A DNA stretch of 64,000 bases, from NCBI RefSeq assembly GCF_011761305.1, contig NZ_JAAOZC010000004.1:124001-188000 (forward strand). Direction: 5' to 3'. How positions within the stretch are numbered: position 1 is the stretch's first letter; each line of letters opens with the position of its first letter. This document shows, piece after piece, positions 34,538 to 43,558 of this stretch. Below the pieces are notes generated by a model that was given only the letters and a program-made list of their open reading frames with translations, was not told the origin of the DNA and ran no database searches. This stretch comes from Sphingomonas vulcanisoli (GTDB taxonomy: Bacteria; Pseudomonadota; Alphaproteobacteria; Sphingomonadales; Sphingomonadaceae). The translations under genes were made by a program, and so were the position numbers.

Positions 34538-36871
34538 CTACAGCAATTTATCCAGCGTTATCGGCAGATCACGCACCCGCTTGCCCGTCGCGTTGAACAC
34601 CGCGTTGGCCACCGCTGCAGCCACGCCGGTGATCCCGATCTCGCCGATCCCGCGCGCGCCCATCGGCGAATGGGGATCGGGGATGTCGGTCCAGATGACG
34701 TCGATCTCGGGCACGTCGAGATGCACGGGCACGTGATAATCGGAGAGGCTAGGGTTCATGATCCGGCCGTTGCGCTCATCGAACTCGGTCTCCTCCATCA
34801 GCGCGAGGCCGAGGCCCATGATCATTCCACCGCGAAACTGGCTGCGCCCCGTCTTGGGATTGAGGATGCGGCCGCAATCGAACGAACCGAGCATTCGCGG
34901 CACGCGCACTTCACCCGTGACGGCGTTGACGCGCGCCTCGACGAAAACCGCACCGTGGGAATGCATCGACCAATGCTGCAGCTCGAGCGGCGGCGGAGCC
35001 GCAGCTTCCACGACCAGTTCGTCGCGCTGCGCGCGCGACAGGATCGAGGCGTAGCTTTCGTGCCGGCCATCATCCTCGAGCGCGGCCAGTCCAGCATCGA
35101 AACAACCCACCTCGTCGGGCTTTAGACCGGCCAGCGGCGAATCGTTGCCGGCGAGTTTGAGCAATTCAGTGACCAGCGCCTTGTGCGCCTCGATCACCGA
35201 GGCGCCGATCGACGCGGTCTGCTGCGATCCGCCCGCCAGAACAACACCCGGGAAGATCGTGTCGCCATAGCGGAAGACCACCTGTTCTATTGGCAGCCCC
35301 AAGCGATCGGCGGTCACCTGCGTGTGCGCGGTCGCGGTGCCCATGCCCATTTCGTGCGCGGCGATATCGACGGTGGCGTGACCGTCCCGGGTCAACGTGA
35401 TCCGTGCGGCGCCGCCGGACATGCGGTGATAGGGATAGGTCGCGGTGGCGACGCCCATGCCGATTAGCCATTCGCCTTCCCGCCGGCTGCCGGGTGTCTT
35501 CGGCCGATCCGTCCAGCCGAAGCGTTCGGCGCCGTCCCGATAGGCCTTCTCCACATCGCGTTGAGAAAAAGGCAGCCCCATCAGCGGATCCTTGTCCGGC
35601 TCATTGATCAGCTTGAGCTCGATCGGATCGATGCCCATCGCCGCCGCCAGCTCATCGACCGCGCTTTCAAGTGCGAAGGTGCCGACCGATTCGCCCGGCG
35701 CCCGCATGAAGGTGTTCGCCAGCATATCGATATGGGTGACACGGACATCGAGGAGGAAGCTGTCCGCGCCGTAAACGCTCATCGTCGGCAGGATGAAAGG
35801 CTCCGGCATGGCGTTATGAGACGTCATCGCCGTGATGCCGGTGTGGATCAGCGCGGTGAACTTGCCGCTGGCATCGGCGCCGATCGCCACCCTTTGTTCG
35901 GTGAGCGTGCGCCCGCCGACCACCCGGTAGACGCCTTCGCGCGAAAGCATGATCCGCACCGGCCGCCCGGCAAGCTTGGCCGCCGCCGCGCCGAGCACCT
36001 GGTGATCCCACAGGCACTTGCCGCCGAACCCGCCACCCACGAACGGCGAGCTGACGCGCACCTGATCCTCGGCAATGCCGAACACCTTGGAGAGCGACCA
36101 GGCCGTGTGCGCGACGAGCTGCGAGGCATCGTGGACGCGCAGCGCATCGCCATCCCAGGCGATCGTCGCGGCGTGCAGTTCGATGGCGTTGTGGTTGTGG
36201 CGCGGGGTGAGATAGGCAGCATCCACCTTATGCGGTGCTGCGGCGAGCGCCTCCTCTGCCTTGCCGATCTCGGCATGGAGCGGTTCGCCCATGAACATGC
36301 CCTGGTCGGTGCCTGCCGCCTTGGCATCGGCAAAGCTGAGCGTCGCAGGGTCTTCATCGTAAGTGACGTGGATCAGCGTTTTGGCGTGATCGGCCTGCTC
36401 CTGCGTCTCGGCAAGCACCACCGCGATCGGCTGGCCGTTCCAGTGGACGCTGGGATCCTGCATGATCGTAAGGTCCGCACCGCCGGCGGCCTTCGGGCTG
36501 CTTCCGAACAGCGGCACCTTCTCCATGCGCGGCGCATTCTTGTAGGTCATCACCAGGACGACGCCGGGCGATGCCTCGGCGGCCGCGGTGTCGATGGTGG
36601 CAATGCGGCCCTTGGCGATCGTGCTGAACGCCACGGCGGCATAGACCATGCCCTCCAGCGCGAATTCCGCCGCGAACGGCGCCGTGCCCCCGACTTTGAG
36701 CGGCCCATCGATCCGCGACAGCGCCTTGCCGATGCTGCCATGCTGCTGGCGCATGATCGGATCTGGGATGCCGCCGGGAATCCAATTATCGGGAGCTAGC
36801 GCGACCGCAGTCTTCATCACGGTCTGCAGCGCGCCCTGAACCGTCGCCTTGGCGTCTTCGACCATGCTCAT
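34538..36871 (-). CDS. Aldehyde oxidoreductase molybdopterin-binding subunit (PaoC-like)
   Basis: The 777-residue large subunit of a xanthine dehydrogenase-type enzyme holds the molybdenum cofactor. FVGGGFGGKCLWDHQVLGAAAAKLAGRPV, the MRAPGESVGTFALESAVDELA stretch (the conserved MRAPGE segment) and the C-terminal GARGIGEIGITGVAAAVANAV with the catalytic Glu are clear. It pairs with the FAD and 2Fe-2S subunits upstream, joined by ATGA overlaps. The PaoABC resemblance points to aromatic aldehyde oxidation; substrate is inferred. The start at 36871 is set by the overlap with the FAD subunit stop. Confidence 0.9.
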   Translation of the reverse strand: MSMVEDAKATVQGALQTVMKTAVALAPDNWIPGGIPDPIMRQQHGSIGKALSRIDGPLKVGGTAPFAAEFALEGMVYAAVAFSTIAKGRIATIDTAAAEASPGVVLVMTYKNAPRMEKVPLFGSSPKAAGGADLTIMQDPSVHWNGQPIAVVLAETQEQADHAKTLIHVTYDEDPATLSFADAKAAGTDQGMFMGEPLHAEIGKAEEALAAAPHKVDAAYLTPRHNHNAIELHAATIAWDGDALRVHDASQLVAHTAWSLSKVFGIAEDQVRVSSPFVGGGFGGKCLWDHQVLGAAAAKLAGRPVRIMLSREGVYRVVGGRTLTEQRVAIGADASGKFTALIHTGITAMTSHNAMPEPFILPTMSVYGADSFLLDVRVTHIDMLANTFMRAPGESVGTFALESAVDELAAAMGIDPIELKLINEPDKDPLMGLPFSQRDVEKAYRDGAERFGWTDRPKTPGSRREGEWLIGMGVATATYPYHRMSGGAARITLTRDGHATVDIAAHEMGMGTATAHTQVTADRLGLPIEQVVFRYGDTIFPGVVLAGGSQQTASIGASVIEAHKALVTELLKLAGNDSPLAGLKPDEVGCFDAGLAALEDDGRHESYASILSRAQRDELVVEAAAPPPLELQHWSMHSHGAVFVEARVNAVTGEVRVPRMLGSFDCGRILNPKTGRSQFRGGMIMGLGLALMEETEFDERNGRIMNPSLSDYHVPVHLDVPEIDVIWTDIPDPHSPMGARGIGEIGITGVAAAVANAVFNATGKRVRDLPITLDKLL

Positions 36872-37842
36872 GCCGCCAGCTCCTGCAGGGCCGCTACGAT
36901 CATGCGCTTGGCCAGTTCGATCTTGAAGCCATTCTCGCGGTAGCCCTTGGCATTCGCCAGTTCAGCTTCGGCAGCCCGGCGGAAGCTGACTTCCGTGGCC
37001 GGCGCGCCGCGCAATGCCGCCTCTGACTGCCACGCGCGCCACGGCTTGGTGCCGACTCCGCCGAGCGCGAGACGCACGTCGCGCACCCGGCCGTCCTCGA
37101 TGTCGAGCGCCGCCGCGACCGAGACCAAAGCGAAGGCATAGGAGGATCGATCACGGACCTTGCGATAGATGGCACGGCGGCCGAAGCCGAGCGCAGGCAC
37201 CTCGATCGCGGTGATCAGCTCGCCCGGCTCCAGCATCGTCTCGATTTCGGGATGGCCTTCGGGGAGGCGGTGAAGATCGGTGAGCGGGATCGTGCGCTTG
37301 CCCGCCCGCCCCTCGAGATGGACGATCGCATCGTGCGCGACGAGCGCGATGCACATATCGGAGGGGTGCGTGGCGATACAGGCGTGCGACGTGCCGAGGA
37401 TGGCGTGGTTGCGGTTGAACCCGTCCAAAGCATCACAGCCCTGCCCTGGCTGCCGCTTGTTGCAGCGCGAACCTTCATTGTCGTAAAAATAGGCGCAGCG
37501 CGTCCGTTGAAGGATATTGCCACCAACCGTCGCCATGTTGCGGATCTGCCCGCTCGCCCCGGCGAGGATTGCCCGCGCAATCAGCGGAAAATCACGGCGC
37601 ACTGTCCGGTCTTCGGCCAGCGCGGTGTTCTTCACCGCAGCGCCGATCAACAGGCTGCCGTCGGCGCGTGCCTCGATCGCCTGGGCGAGACCGGTCACGT
37701 CGACCAGCGCCTCGGGCCGCTCGATCGTCTCGCGCATCAGATCGACGAGATTGGTGCCGCCGCCAAGATATTTGGCGTTCGCTCCCGCCCCAGATACCGC
37801 CGTCGCGGCATCGGCGGCACGCGCATATGTGAAAGGCGTCAT
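36868..37842 (-). CDS. Aldehyde oxidoreductase FAD-binding subunit (PaoB-like, with cysteine cluster)
   Basis: The 324-residue subunit has FAD-binding motifs KYLGGGTNLVDLMR (about 25-38) and ATVGGNILQRTRC (about 104-116). A Cys cluster (RCAYFYDNEGSRCNK...GQGCDA, about 115-139) matches the extra [4Fe-4S]-binding loop of E. coli PaoB, which most xanthine dehydrogenase FAD subunits lack. It transfers electrons from the iron-sulfur subunit. ATGA overlaps on both sides. Confidence 0.88.
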   Translation of the reverse strand: MTPFTYARAADAATAVSGAGANAKYLGGGTNLVDLMRETIERPEALVDVTGLAQAIEARADGSLLIGAAVKNTALAEDRTVRRDFPLIARAILAGASGQIRNMATVGGNILQRTRCAYFYDNEGSRCNKRQPGQGCDALDGFNRNHAILGTSHACIATHPSDMCIALVAHDAIVHLEGRAGKRTIPLTDLHRLPEGHPEIETMLEPGELITAIEVPALGFGRRAIYRKVRDRSSYAFALVSVAAALDIEDGRVRDVRLALGGVGTKPWRAWQSEAALRGAPATEVSFRRAAEAELANAKGYRENGFKIELAKRMIVAALQELAA

Positions 37843-38342
37843 GCGGGTTCTTTCGCATAGGTTTCGGCGATCGCATCGACGATGCCATTGTAAGCGCCGC
37901 AGCGGCAAAGATTGCCGCTCATCCGTTCGCGCAATTCGTCATGATCGAGCGTCATCACATCGGACGAGAGATCGGCGGTCACGAAACTCGGCAGGCCGCG
38001 CCTGACCTCCTCCGCCATCGCCACCGCCGAGCAGAGCTGCCCCGGCGTGCAATAGCCGCACTGGAAGCCGTCATGATCGATGAACGCCTGCTGCAGAGGG
38101 TGCAGAGGTTCGCCGCCCAGCCCTTCCACCGTGACGATCGCGCGGTCCTGATATTGCACCGCCAGCGCCAGGCAGGCGTTGATCCGCTCGCCCTCCACCA
38201 AAACGGTACAGGCCCCGCACGCGCCCTGGTTGCAGCCTTTCTTCGAGCCGGTCAGCCCTAGATGGTCCCGCAGCAGATCGAGCAGCGAGGTCCGCAGATC
38301 GACCTCGAGCTGGTGCGTTTCGCCGTTGATATTGAAATTCAT
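37839..38342 (-). CDS. Aldehyde oxidoreductase 2Fe-2S subunit (PaoA-like)
   Basis: The 167-residue subunit carries two [2Fe-2S] clusters: plant-type GCNQGACGACTVL (about 36-48) with a later Cys (about 57), and the helical-bundle CGYCTPGQLCSA with GNLCRCGAYNGI (about 94-105 and 144-155). E. coli PaoA has a Tat signal for periplasmic export; here translation begins directly at the ferredoxin fold, so the complex should be cytoplasmic. First gene of the operon. Confidence 0.9.
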   Translation of the reverse strand: MNFNINGETHQLEVDLRTSLLDLLRDHLGLTGSKKGCNQGACGACTVLVEGERINACLALAVQYQDRAIVTVEGLGGEPLHPLQQAFIDHDGFQCGYCTPGQLCSAVAMAEEVRRGLPSFVTADLSSDVMTLDHDELRERMSGNLCRCGAYNGIVDAIAETYAKEPA

Positions 38343-38416
38343 GCCCGCTCCGCCGATCCGCTACGCCGAAGGCGTAAAGCGCGAGAGATTTGCAAAGGTT
38401 GCGCGATCAAAACGAA

Positions 38417-39661
38417 TTACCGCAGGCCAACATCGCTCATCTCGATTTCGGGCCGCTTGCCCGAGATGATGTCCGCCAGCGCCTGCCCCGATCCACATGC
38501 CATCGTCCAGCCGAGCGTACCGTGGCCGGAGTTGATGTAGAGATTGGACAAATGCGTCGGGCCGATGATCGGCGGGCCGTCGGGGGTCATCGGCCTCAGG
38601 CCACTCCATAGCGTCACGTCAGTGGTCTTGGCGACGCCAGGGAACAGATCCTCCAGTGCATAGACCAAGGTCTCCTGCCGGCCCTCCACCAGCGTCGAGG
38701 TATAACCTGAAACCTCGGCCATGCCGCCGACGCGGATCGTGTCGCCCAGCCGGGTGATCGCCACCTTGTAGGTCTCGTGCATGATCGTGGACACGGGTGC
38801 GCGGCCCAAGTCGCCGATCGGCACGGTGATCGAATAGCCCTTGATCGGGTAGATCGGCAGGCGGATGCCGAGCGGCTTGACCATCCCGCGCGTGTAGCTG
38901 CCCAGTGCCACGACGAAGGTATCCGCGGTAATCGCCCCCTCACTGGTCTCGACCGCCACGACGCGGCCACCCTTCCGAACCAGCCGCCGCGTCTCGACCC
39001 CATAGCGGAAGGTGACGCCCATCTCGGCGCAGCGCGCGGCGAGCGCGTTGGTGAACTTGAAGCAATCGCCGGTCTCGTCGTTGGGCAGACGCAGTCCCCC
39101 CGCCAGCCGATCACGCACCTTGTCCAGACCGGGCTCGGCGCGGACGCAGCCGTCGCGATCGAGCACCTCATAGGGCACCCCCTCCCGCTCCAGCACTTCG
39201 ATATCCTTGTGCGCGGCCTGGACCTGCTTTTCGGTCAGAAAAACCTGCAGCGTACCCAACGCGCGTTCGTCGTAGTGGAAACCCTCGCGGGCGCGGACCT
39301 CGATCAATTTGTCGCGGCTATATTCGGCGATGCGGACCATGCGATCCTTATTCACCTTATAGCGTTCCTCGGTGCAGTTCATCAGCAGCCGGGTGAGGAA
39401 CACCAGCATATCGGGCTTGGCCTTGAGCCGCAGCACCAGCGGCGCATGTTTCGCCAGCATCCAGGCGATCGCCTTGCGCGGTACGCCGGGCGCCGCCCAG
39501 GGCGAGGCATAGCCCGGCGAGATTTCGCCGGCGTTGGCGAAGCTCGTCTCGAGCGCGGCGCCCGGCTGGCGATCGATCACCGTCACTTGGTGACCGGCGC
39601 GCGCCAGATAATAAGCGGTGGTGACGCCGATCACGCCGCTGCCCAGCACCACGACCTTCAT
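38417..39661 (-). CDS. dadA: D-amino acid dehydrogenase small subunit DadA
   Basis: The 414-residue flavoprotein oxidises D-alanine (and other D-amino acids) to 2-oxo acids and feeds electrons to the respiratory chain at the inner membrane. N-terminal FAD site [43 protein letters not shown] (about 3-45) and C-terminal [18 protein letters not shown]...[16 protein letters not shown] (about 353-393) are diagnostic. Its ATG overlaps the alanine racemase stop, giving an alr-dadA catabolic pair. Confidence 0.95.
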   Translation of the reverse strand: MKVVVLGSGVIGVTTAYYLARAGHQVTVIDRQPGAALETSFANAGEISPGYASPWAAPGVPRKAIAWMLAKHAPLVLRLKAKPDMLVFLTRLLMNCTEERYKVNKDRMVRIAEYSRDKLIEVRAREGFHYDERALGTLQVFLTEKQVQAAHKDIEVLEREGVPYEVLDRDGCVRAEPGLDKVRDRLAGGLRLPNDETGDCFKFTNALAARCAEMGVTFRYGVETRRLVRKGGRVVAVETSEGAITADTFVVALGSYTRGMVKPLGIRLPIYPIKGYSITVPIGDLGRAPVSTIMHETYKVAITRLGDTIRVGGMAEVSGYTSTLVEGRQETLVYALEDLFPGVAKTTDVTLWSGLRPMTPDGPPIIGPTHLSNLYINSGHGTLGWTMACGSGQALADIISGKRPEIEMSDVGLR

Positions 39662-40779
39662 GCCGCCTCCTCATCGATCACCCGGACATGGTAACGCGCA
39701 CCGAGGCTGGTGAGTATCTCGTAGGAAATCGTCCCTGCCGCCGCCCCGACTTCATCGAGGCTCTGATGGGGCCCGATCAGCTCCACCCAATCCCCCTCGT
39801 GAAGCGATACGGGGGGCAGATCGGTGACATCGATCGCCATGCTATCCATCGAAACCCGGCCAAGGATCGGCAGGCGCTGGCCGCCGTAATAAGCCGCACC
39901 GCGCCCGCTCAGTGACCGTAGCCAGCCGTCCGCATAGCCGAGACCAAGCGTGGCGATCCGTGTCTCCCGTGTGGTGGTGAAGGTGAGGCCGTAGCCTACG
40001 CCCGTGCCCGGCGGCACGGTGCGCAGCTGGATCACCTTGGCATCAAGCGATACGACCCGCTCCAAGGCAAAATTCGGGTGTTCGGTGGGAATGCCGCCAT
40101 AGAGCGCGATGCCGACACGGACGAGATCGCCGGCGAATGCTCCACCCAGCACGGTTCCGCCCGAATTGGCCAAGCTGCGGGATACATCGGGGAAAAGTGC
40201 GGCGGCTTCCTCGAATATCCGCAACTGACGCGCATTGGCGGGCGCATCGCGATCCTCGCTGCAGGCGAGATGGCTCATCACCAGCTTCAGATCGATCGTC
40301 TCACGAAAGCCCGGCTCGCTGGCGATCGCCTCAACTTCCTCAGGTGGCATGCCGAGACGCGACATAATGGTATCGAACTGCAGCGCCGCCGGCAGCCGCT
40401 CGCCCCGCGCGCTGGCCAATGCCGCCCATTCTCGTGCCTGCGCGAGCGAGTTGAGGACCGGGATCGCGCCGATCGCCGGATAGTCCGGCGCGCTGCCCGG
40501 ATAGAGGCCGTTAAGCACGTACAATGAGACATCGTCGGGCAGCAGCGGCCGCACGACGCGCGCCTCATCGAGCTGGACAACGAAAAAGGTCCGGCATCCC
40601 GCCGCGAGCAGCGCGGGCACCACGCGCTCCACGCCCAGCCCATAAGCATCGGCCTTCACCACCGCCCCGCACGCCGCGCCGTCCCGCGCCGCCAGCGCAG
40701 CGAAGCGCCGGTAATTGGCCTTGAGCGCGCCAAGATCGATCGTCAGCCGGCCGCCCGCGCTTGCCTCGGAAATCACCAT
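39658..40779 (-). CDS. alr: Alanine racemase
   Basis: The 373-residue PLP enzyme interconverts L- and D-alanine. The PLP lysine lies in [11 protein letters not shown] (about 40-50); [24 protein letters not shown] and [16 protein letters not shown] (about 288-303, second catalytic region) are conserved. The start at 40779 is preferred: conserved sequence begins soon after, and an AGAGGGG lies upstream. Coupling to dadA by ATGA suggests a catabolic (DadX-like) role, although it may be the only racemase. Confidence 0.93.
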   Translation of the reverse strand: MVISEASAGGRLTIDLGALKANYRRFAALAARDGAACGAVVKADAYGLGVERVVPALLAAGCRTFFVVQLDEARVVRPLLPDDVSLYVLNGLYPGSAPDYPAIGAIPVLNSLAQAREWAALASARGERLPAALQFDTIMSRLGMPPEEVEAIASEPGFRETIDLKLVMSHLACSEDRDAPANARQLRIFEEAAALFPDVSRSLANSGGTVLGGAFAGDLVRVGIALYGGIPTEHPNFALERVVSLDAKVIQLRTVPPGTGVGYGLTFTTTRETRIATLGLGYADGWLRSLSGRGAAYYGGQRLPILGRVSMDSMAIDVTDLPPVSLHEGDWVELIGPHQSLDEVGAAAGTISYEILTSLGARYHVRVIDEEAA

Positions 40780-40915
40780 CGCCCGGCCCCTCTGCCCGAG
40801 GAATGCCGCACGCTCAATCGCATCCGATCGCAAGGGAACGTCTCGACACCCCACCGGTTGACCCTGCTTTCACCCATCATCCTGATATCGGGGCACAATC
40901 CATGACGACGCAGAA

Positions 40916-41614
40916 ATGGTCCCAGCGCAGGCTGAACGCGTGAGCACAGCCTCAACGCTCCGCCCGGTGCTGTTCGATATCGACGGCACGTTGATCGATA
41001 GCAATCCGCTCCACGTCCTCGCCTGGAGCCGTGCGTTTCGGGAGCATGGCTATGAGATCGCCGACGAAGCGATCCACGCGCAAATCGGCAAGGGCGGTGA
41101 CAATCTTCTCCCCACGCTGCTGCCGCAGGCCAATAGCGACGAGCAGGCCGCGATCGATGCGCGGCAGGGCGAAATCTTCGCGGCGGACTATCTCGCCGAG
41201 GCGAAACCGTTTCGCAACGCCGCCGAATTGCTCCGGCATGCGGCGGCGGCAGGCAAACAGATCGTGCTCGCCTCTTCCGCCACGCAGAGCGAGGTCGATC
41301 ATTATGCCGGCCTGCTGGGCATCGCCGACATCCTCGCCGCGACCACCAGCATCGACGACGTCAACTGCTCGAAGCCCGAACCGGATATTTTCGCCGTGGC
41401 GCTGCGCAAGATCGGCTTGGAGCCGACGGGCGCGCTGGTGGTCGGCGATACGATTTGGGACGTGGAAGCGGCCAGCCGCATCGGACTGGGGACGATCGCG
41501 CTGCTATCAGGCGGGGTTTCCGCGCACGATCTGGAGCAGGCCGGCGCAATCGCCATCTATGAGGATGCCGCGCGGCTGCTTGCCTTTTACGCGCAATCGC
41601 CGCTCGCCCGCTGA
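40916..41614 (+). CDS. HAD-superfamily hydrolase, beta-phosphoglucomutase-like
   Basis: The 232-residue HAD protein has motif I LFDIDGTLIDSNPLHVLAWSRAF (about 19-41), motif II VLASSA (about 117-122), motif III Lys in CSKPEPDIF and motif IV VVGDTIWDVEAASRIG (about 175-190). The cap helix resembles phosphatase/phosphomutase subfamily I. The start could be ATG 40916 or GTG 40940, the latter being closer to the conserved region. Divergent from alr; 136 bases between hold both promoters. Confidence 0.82.
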   Translation: MVPAQAERVSTASTLRPVLFDIDGTLIDSNPLHVLAWSRAFREHGYEIADEAIHAQIGKGGDNLLPTLLPQANSDEQAAIDARQGEIFAADYLAEAKPFRNAAELLRHAAAAGKQIVLASSATQSEVDHYAGLLGIADILAATTSIDDVNCSKPEPDIFAVALRKIGLEPTGALVVGDTIWDVEAASRIGLGTIALLSGGVSAHDLEQAGAIAIYEDAARLLAFYAQSPLAR

Positions 41615-41618
41615 CTGC

Positions 41619-41864
41619 TCAGCGGCCGCCGACCAGCCCCAGGGTCTGCAGCACCGCCACCAGCATCAGCGCCGCGAGGCCCGCCGAGACGATGCCGACC
41701 ATCATATCGCCCGAGGACCGTGCCGCACCGATACCGACGAAGAGGCCGAGACCGGCCATCACGCCCGGCAGCACCAGCGCCGGCAGCGCCTGCGCTACGG
41801 CCGCTTTCGATCGTTGGCGCGCGGGTGTGCGGCTGGACGCCAGCCGCGCGAGCGCCCTGCTCAC
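41619..41864 (-). CDS. Small two-helix membrane protein, TetR-linked operon
   Basis: The 81-residue basic N-terminus (SRALARLASSRTPARQRSK) precedes two membrane helices (about 27-48 and 54-76). No family recognised. It overlaps the preceding gene by ATGA, so it is co-expressed with the 127-residue protein and presumably under the same TetR-type control. It is convergent with the HAD gene, five bases apart. Confidence 0.6.
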   Translation of the reverse strand: MSRALARLASSRTPARQRSKAAVAQALPALVLPGVMAGLGLFVGIGAARSSGDMMVGIVSAGLAALMLVAVLQTLGLVGGR

Positions 41865-42244
41865 AACGCCCTCCGCCGACGCTCGGACCGAGCCTGCCCG
41901 ACGCTCGCCAGCACCAGTTCCAGCTGATCCACCGAAAAGCCAGCGGCGAGGAACGCCTTCGTCTCGGAGACGGGAAGCTGATAGCCATAATGCCAGGCAT
42001 TGACCGCCAGCCGACGCAGCCTCTCCAGCATGGGATCGGCGAGGCGGGAATGGGTGCTGCGCCCGAACAGGCTGCCCATCGCGCGCGACAGCCGGCTGGG
42101 CTCACGCAAACTCGCCAGGCCATCGGTGCGGGCGAGCGCGATCGTCGTCCATTCCAGCGGCGAGAAATGCCCGGCGGTCGATACGGGCTTGTCCATCGTG
42201 GGCGCGGGAGACAGCGGGTCGGCGGAAAAATTGATATAGGCCAT
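41861..42244 (-). CDS. Unknown soluble protein, apparent TetR target
   Basis: The 127-residue protein has no membrane segments; a helical C-terminal half (LADPMLERLRRLAVNAWHYGYQLPVSETKAFLAAGFSVDQLELVLASV) suggests a small helical bundle. In-frame upstream starts exist (MLRPGDR...), but MAYINFSADP is taken as the start. It is the first gene behind a promoter covered by two TACCGAnnGGTA-type boxes, hence probably controlled by the TetR protein encoded next door. No function can be assigned. Confidence 0.6.
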   Translation of the reverse strand: MAYINFSADPLSPAPTMDKPVSTAGHFSPLEWTTIALARTDGLASLREPSRLSRAMGSLFGRSTHSRLADPMLERLRRLAVNAWHYGYQLPVSETKAFLAAGFSVDQLELVLASVGQARSERRRRAL

Positions 42245-42455
42245 GATCGTTGCTTTCGAACGAGCGCCGTCAATCCCGGCGATCCGATCGCCGGGGCGGA
42301 GCATCTGAGGAACGCGGGGAAAACCGCACGGCAAACCGCGCGCGCTTTCGGATTACAAGATAGCGATCCTCACGGACCGCCGATGGTCAGCCAGCCAATT
42401 CGATCATCGGTGATCTCCCTTTACGGGGCGTCATCCGATCGGATGGCGTCTTCCA

Positions 42456-42512
42456 TACCGAGTGGTATATAAGCCGATCGGTGTTCCGTCAAGAGTTCTG
42501 TACCGATAGGTT
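42456..42512 (-). promoter_or_regulatory. Promoter flanked by two TetR-type operator boxes
   Basis: On the minus strand TTGACG (42492-42487) and TATACC (42469-42464), 17 bases apart, form a good sigma-70-like promoter pointing to the 42244 gene. Box 1, TACCGAGTGGTA (42456-42467), covers the -10, and box 2, TACCGATAGGTT (42501-42512), lies just upstream of the -35. Both match the box over the tetR start (43126-43137). Confidence 0.65.
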
Positions 42513-42517
42513 GGTAA

Positions 42518-43126
42518 TTATTTTCCGGGCCAAAGCTGCAGGCTGGTTTCGACCAGACCGCGCAATTCCTCGGGAGTGGCGCCCGCCTGCGCCTGCAACG
42601 CCAGGCCCTGCAGGATCGCGAAAAGATGCCGGGCAAGGCCCACAGGTTCGATGCCTTCGGGCAGATCCCCTTCATCGCGCGCGCGCGCGAAACGCTCGAT
42701 CACCGCGTCGGCCGATGATGCGCGGCGCTTGAGCACTTCGGTGCGAATGGATTCGGCCTCGGGCCCGCACGTGACCGAGTTCATCGCCATACAGCCTTTG
42801 GGATCGCAGCCGCTCTGCAGCGCGAGCGCACCGCGCAGCAATGTTTCGGCAACGCCACGCGACGTCGGCGCATCGAGCGCGGTGCGCATGTAAGCAAGCT
42901 TCTCACGCTCGTAGAGATCGAGTGCCTTATTGAAGAGCGCTTCCTTATTGCCGAACGCGGCGTAGAGACTGGGCTTGGTGATCCCCATCGCCTCGGTCAG
43001 CGCGGCCATCGATGCGCCTTCATAGCCGTGCTGCCAGAAAATGCGCAGCGCCGCCGCGAGCGCGACATCAACGTCGAATTCCCGAGGTCTTCCCTTGACG
43101 GGACAAAGAGCGGCGAAAGCATTCAT
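42518..43126 (-). CDS. TetR/AcrR-family repressor
   Basis: The 202-residue regulator has an N-terminal TetR helix-turn-helix (AALRIFWQHGYEGASMAALTEAMGITKPSLYAAFGNKEALFNKALDLYE, about 24-72) and a helical ligand-binding domain with the CDPKGCMAMNS block (about 104-114) seen in the YcdC/AcrR-like group with a TetR_C_16-type end. The start at 43126 overlaps the palindrome TACCGAACGGTA, suggesting autorepression. The same box occurs twice at the promoter of the two small genes downstream. Confidence 0.88.
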   Translation of the reverse strand: MNAFAALCPVKGRPREFDVDVALAAALRIFWQHGYEGASMAALTEAMGITKPSLYAAFGNKEALFNKALDLYEREKLAYMRTALDAPTSRGVAETLLRGALALQSGCDPKGCMAMNSVTCGPEAESIRTEVLKRRASSADAVIERFARARDEGDLPEGIEPVGLARHLFAILQGLALQAQAGATPEELRGLVETSLQLWPGK

Positions 43127-43137
43127 ACCGAACGGTA
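43126..43137. promoter_or_regulatory. Putative tetR auto-operator TACCGAACGGTA
   Basis: A 12-base imperfect palindrome covers the tetR initiation codon. It shares TACCGA and GGTA half-sites with the boxes at 42456 and 42501. Placement over the start region is consistent with negative autoregulation. Confidence 0.6.
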
Positions 43138-43196
43138 CATAGGGATAGTTGCCCGTAAAGCCAAGCGTTTGCGGCGAAAACACGCTGCGGCGAGAA

Positions 43197-43271
<75 letters not shown>

Positions 43272-43558
43272 AGAACACCATTTTCAACTATTCAGCTCGC
43301 CACCCCGTTAATTCGCCCTGTCTTGGGGAATCACCAAGGTAACAAATCGCCGCAGTTCGGTATCCCCATACTGCCGGCGAACGCATTAGCCGGGGATCGC
43401 GTTAGCCGACAACCCCGTAAGGAACAGAGTGCGAAGGAGCGATGCCCTTTCAGACCTTCGCCTAGCCTCCGCGCTGTGGAAGGGTCATCAAAGAGCCTCC
43501 GATTAGAGACGATGGCCAAACGCCAATCTGCCCGATCCTAACTCGTTCAGATGGCTTA
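43272..43558. other. Gene-free stretch between tRNA-Thr and the acyltransferase
   Basis: These 287 bases hold no convincing gene. A short inverted GCATTAGCCGGGGATCGCGTTAGCC pattern (direct CGCATTAGCCG / CGCGTTAGCCG copies near 43382-43411) is visible. No copy of the tRNA 3' end, integrase or transposase fragment was found, so an island boundary here is not supported by an attachment site. Confidence 0.4.

Noticed and set aside
34538-36871. Xanthine dehydrogenase proper
   Set aside because: The separate three-subunit layout with the extra cysteine cluster in the FAD subunit fits PaoABC-type aldehyde oxidoreductase better than XdhAB.
43323-43541. 72-codon frame downstream of tRNA-Thr
   Set aside because: No ribosome binding site and random-looking composition (Ser/Arg/Lys/Pro); not supported as a gene.
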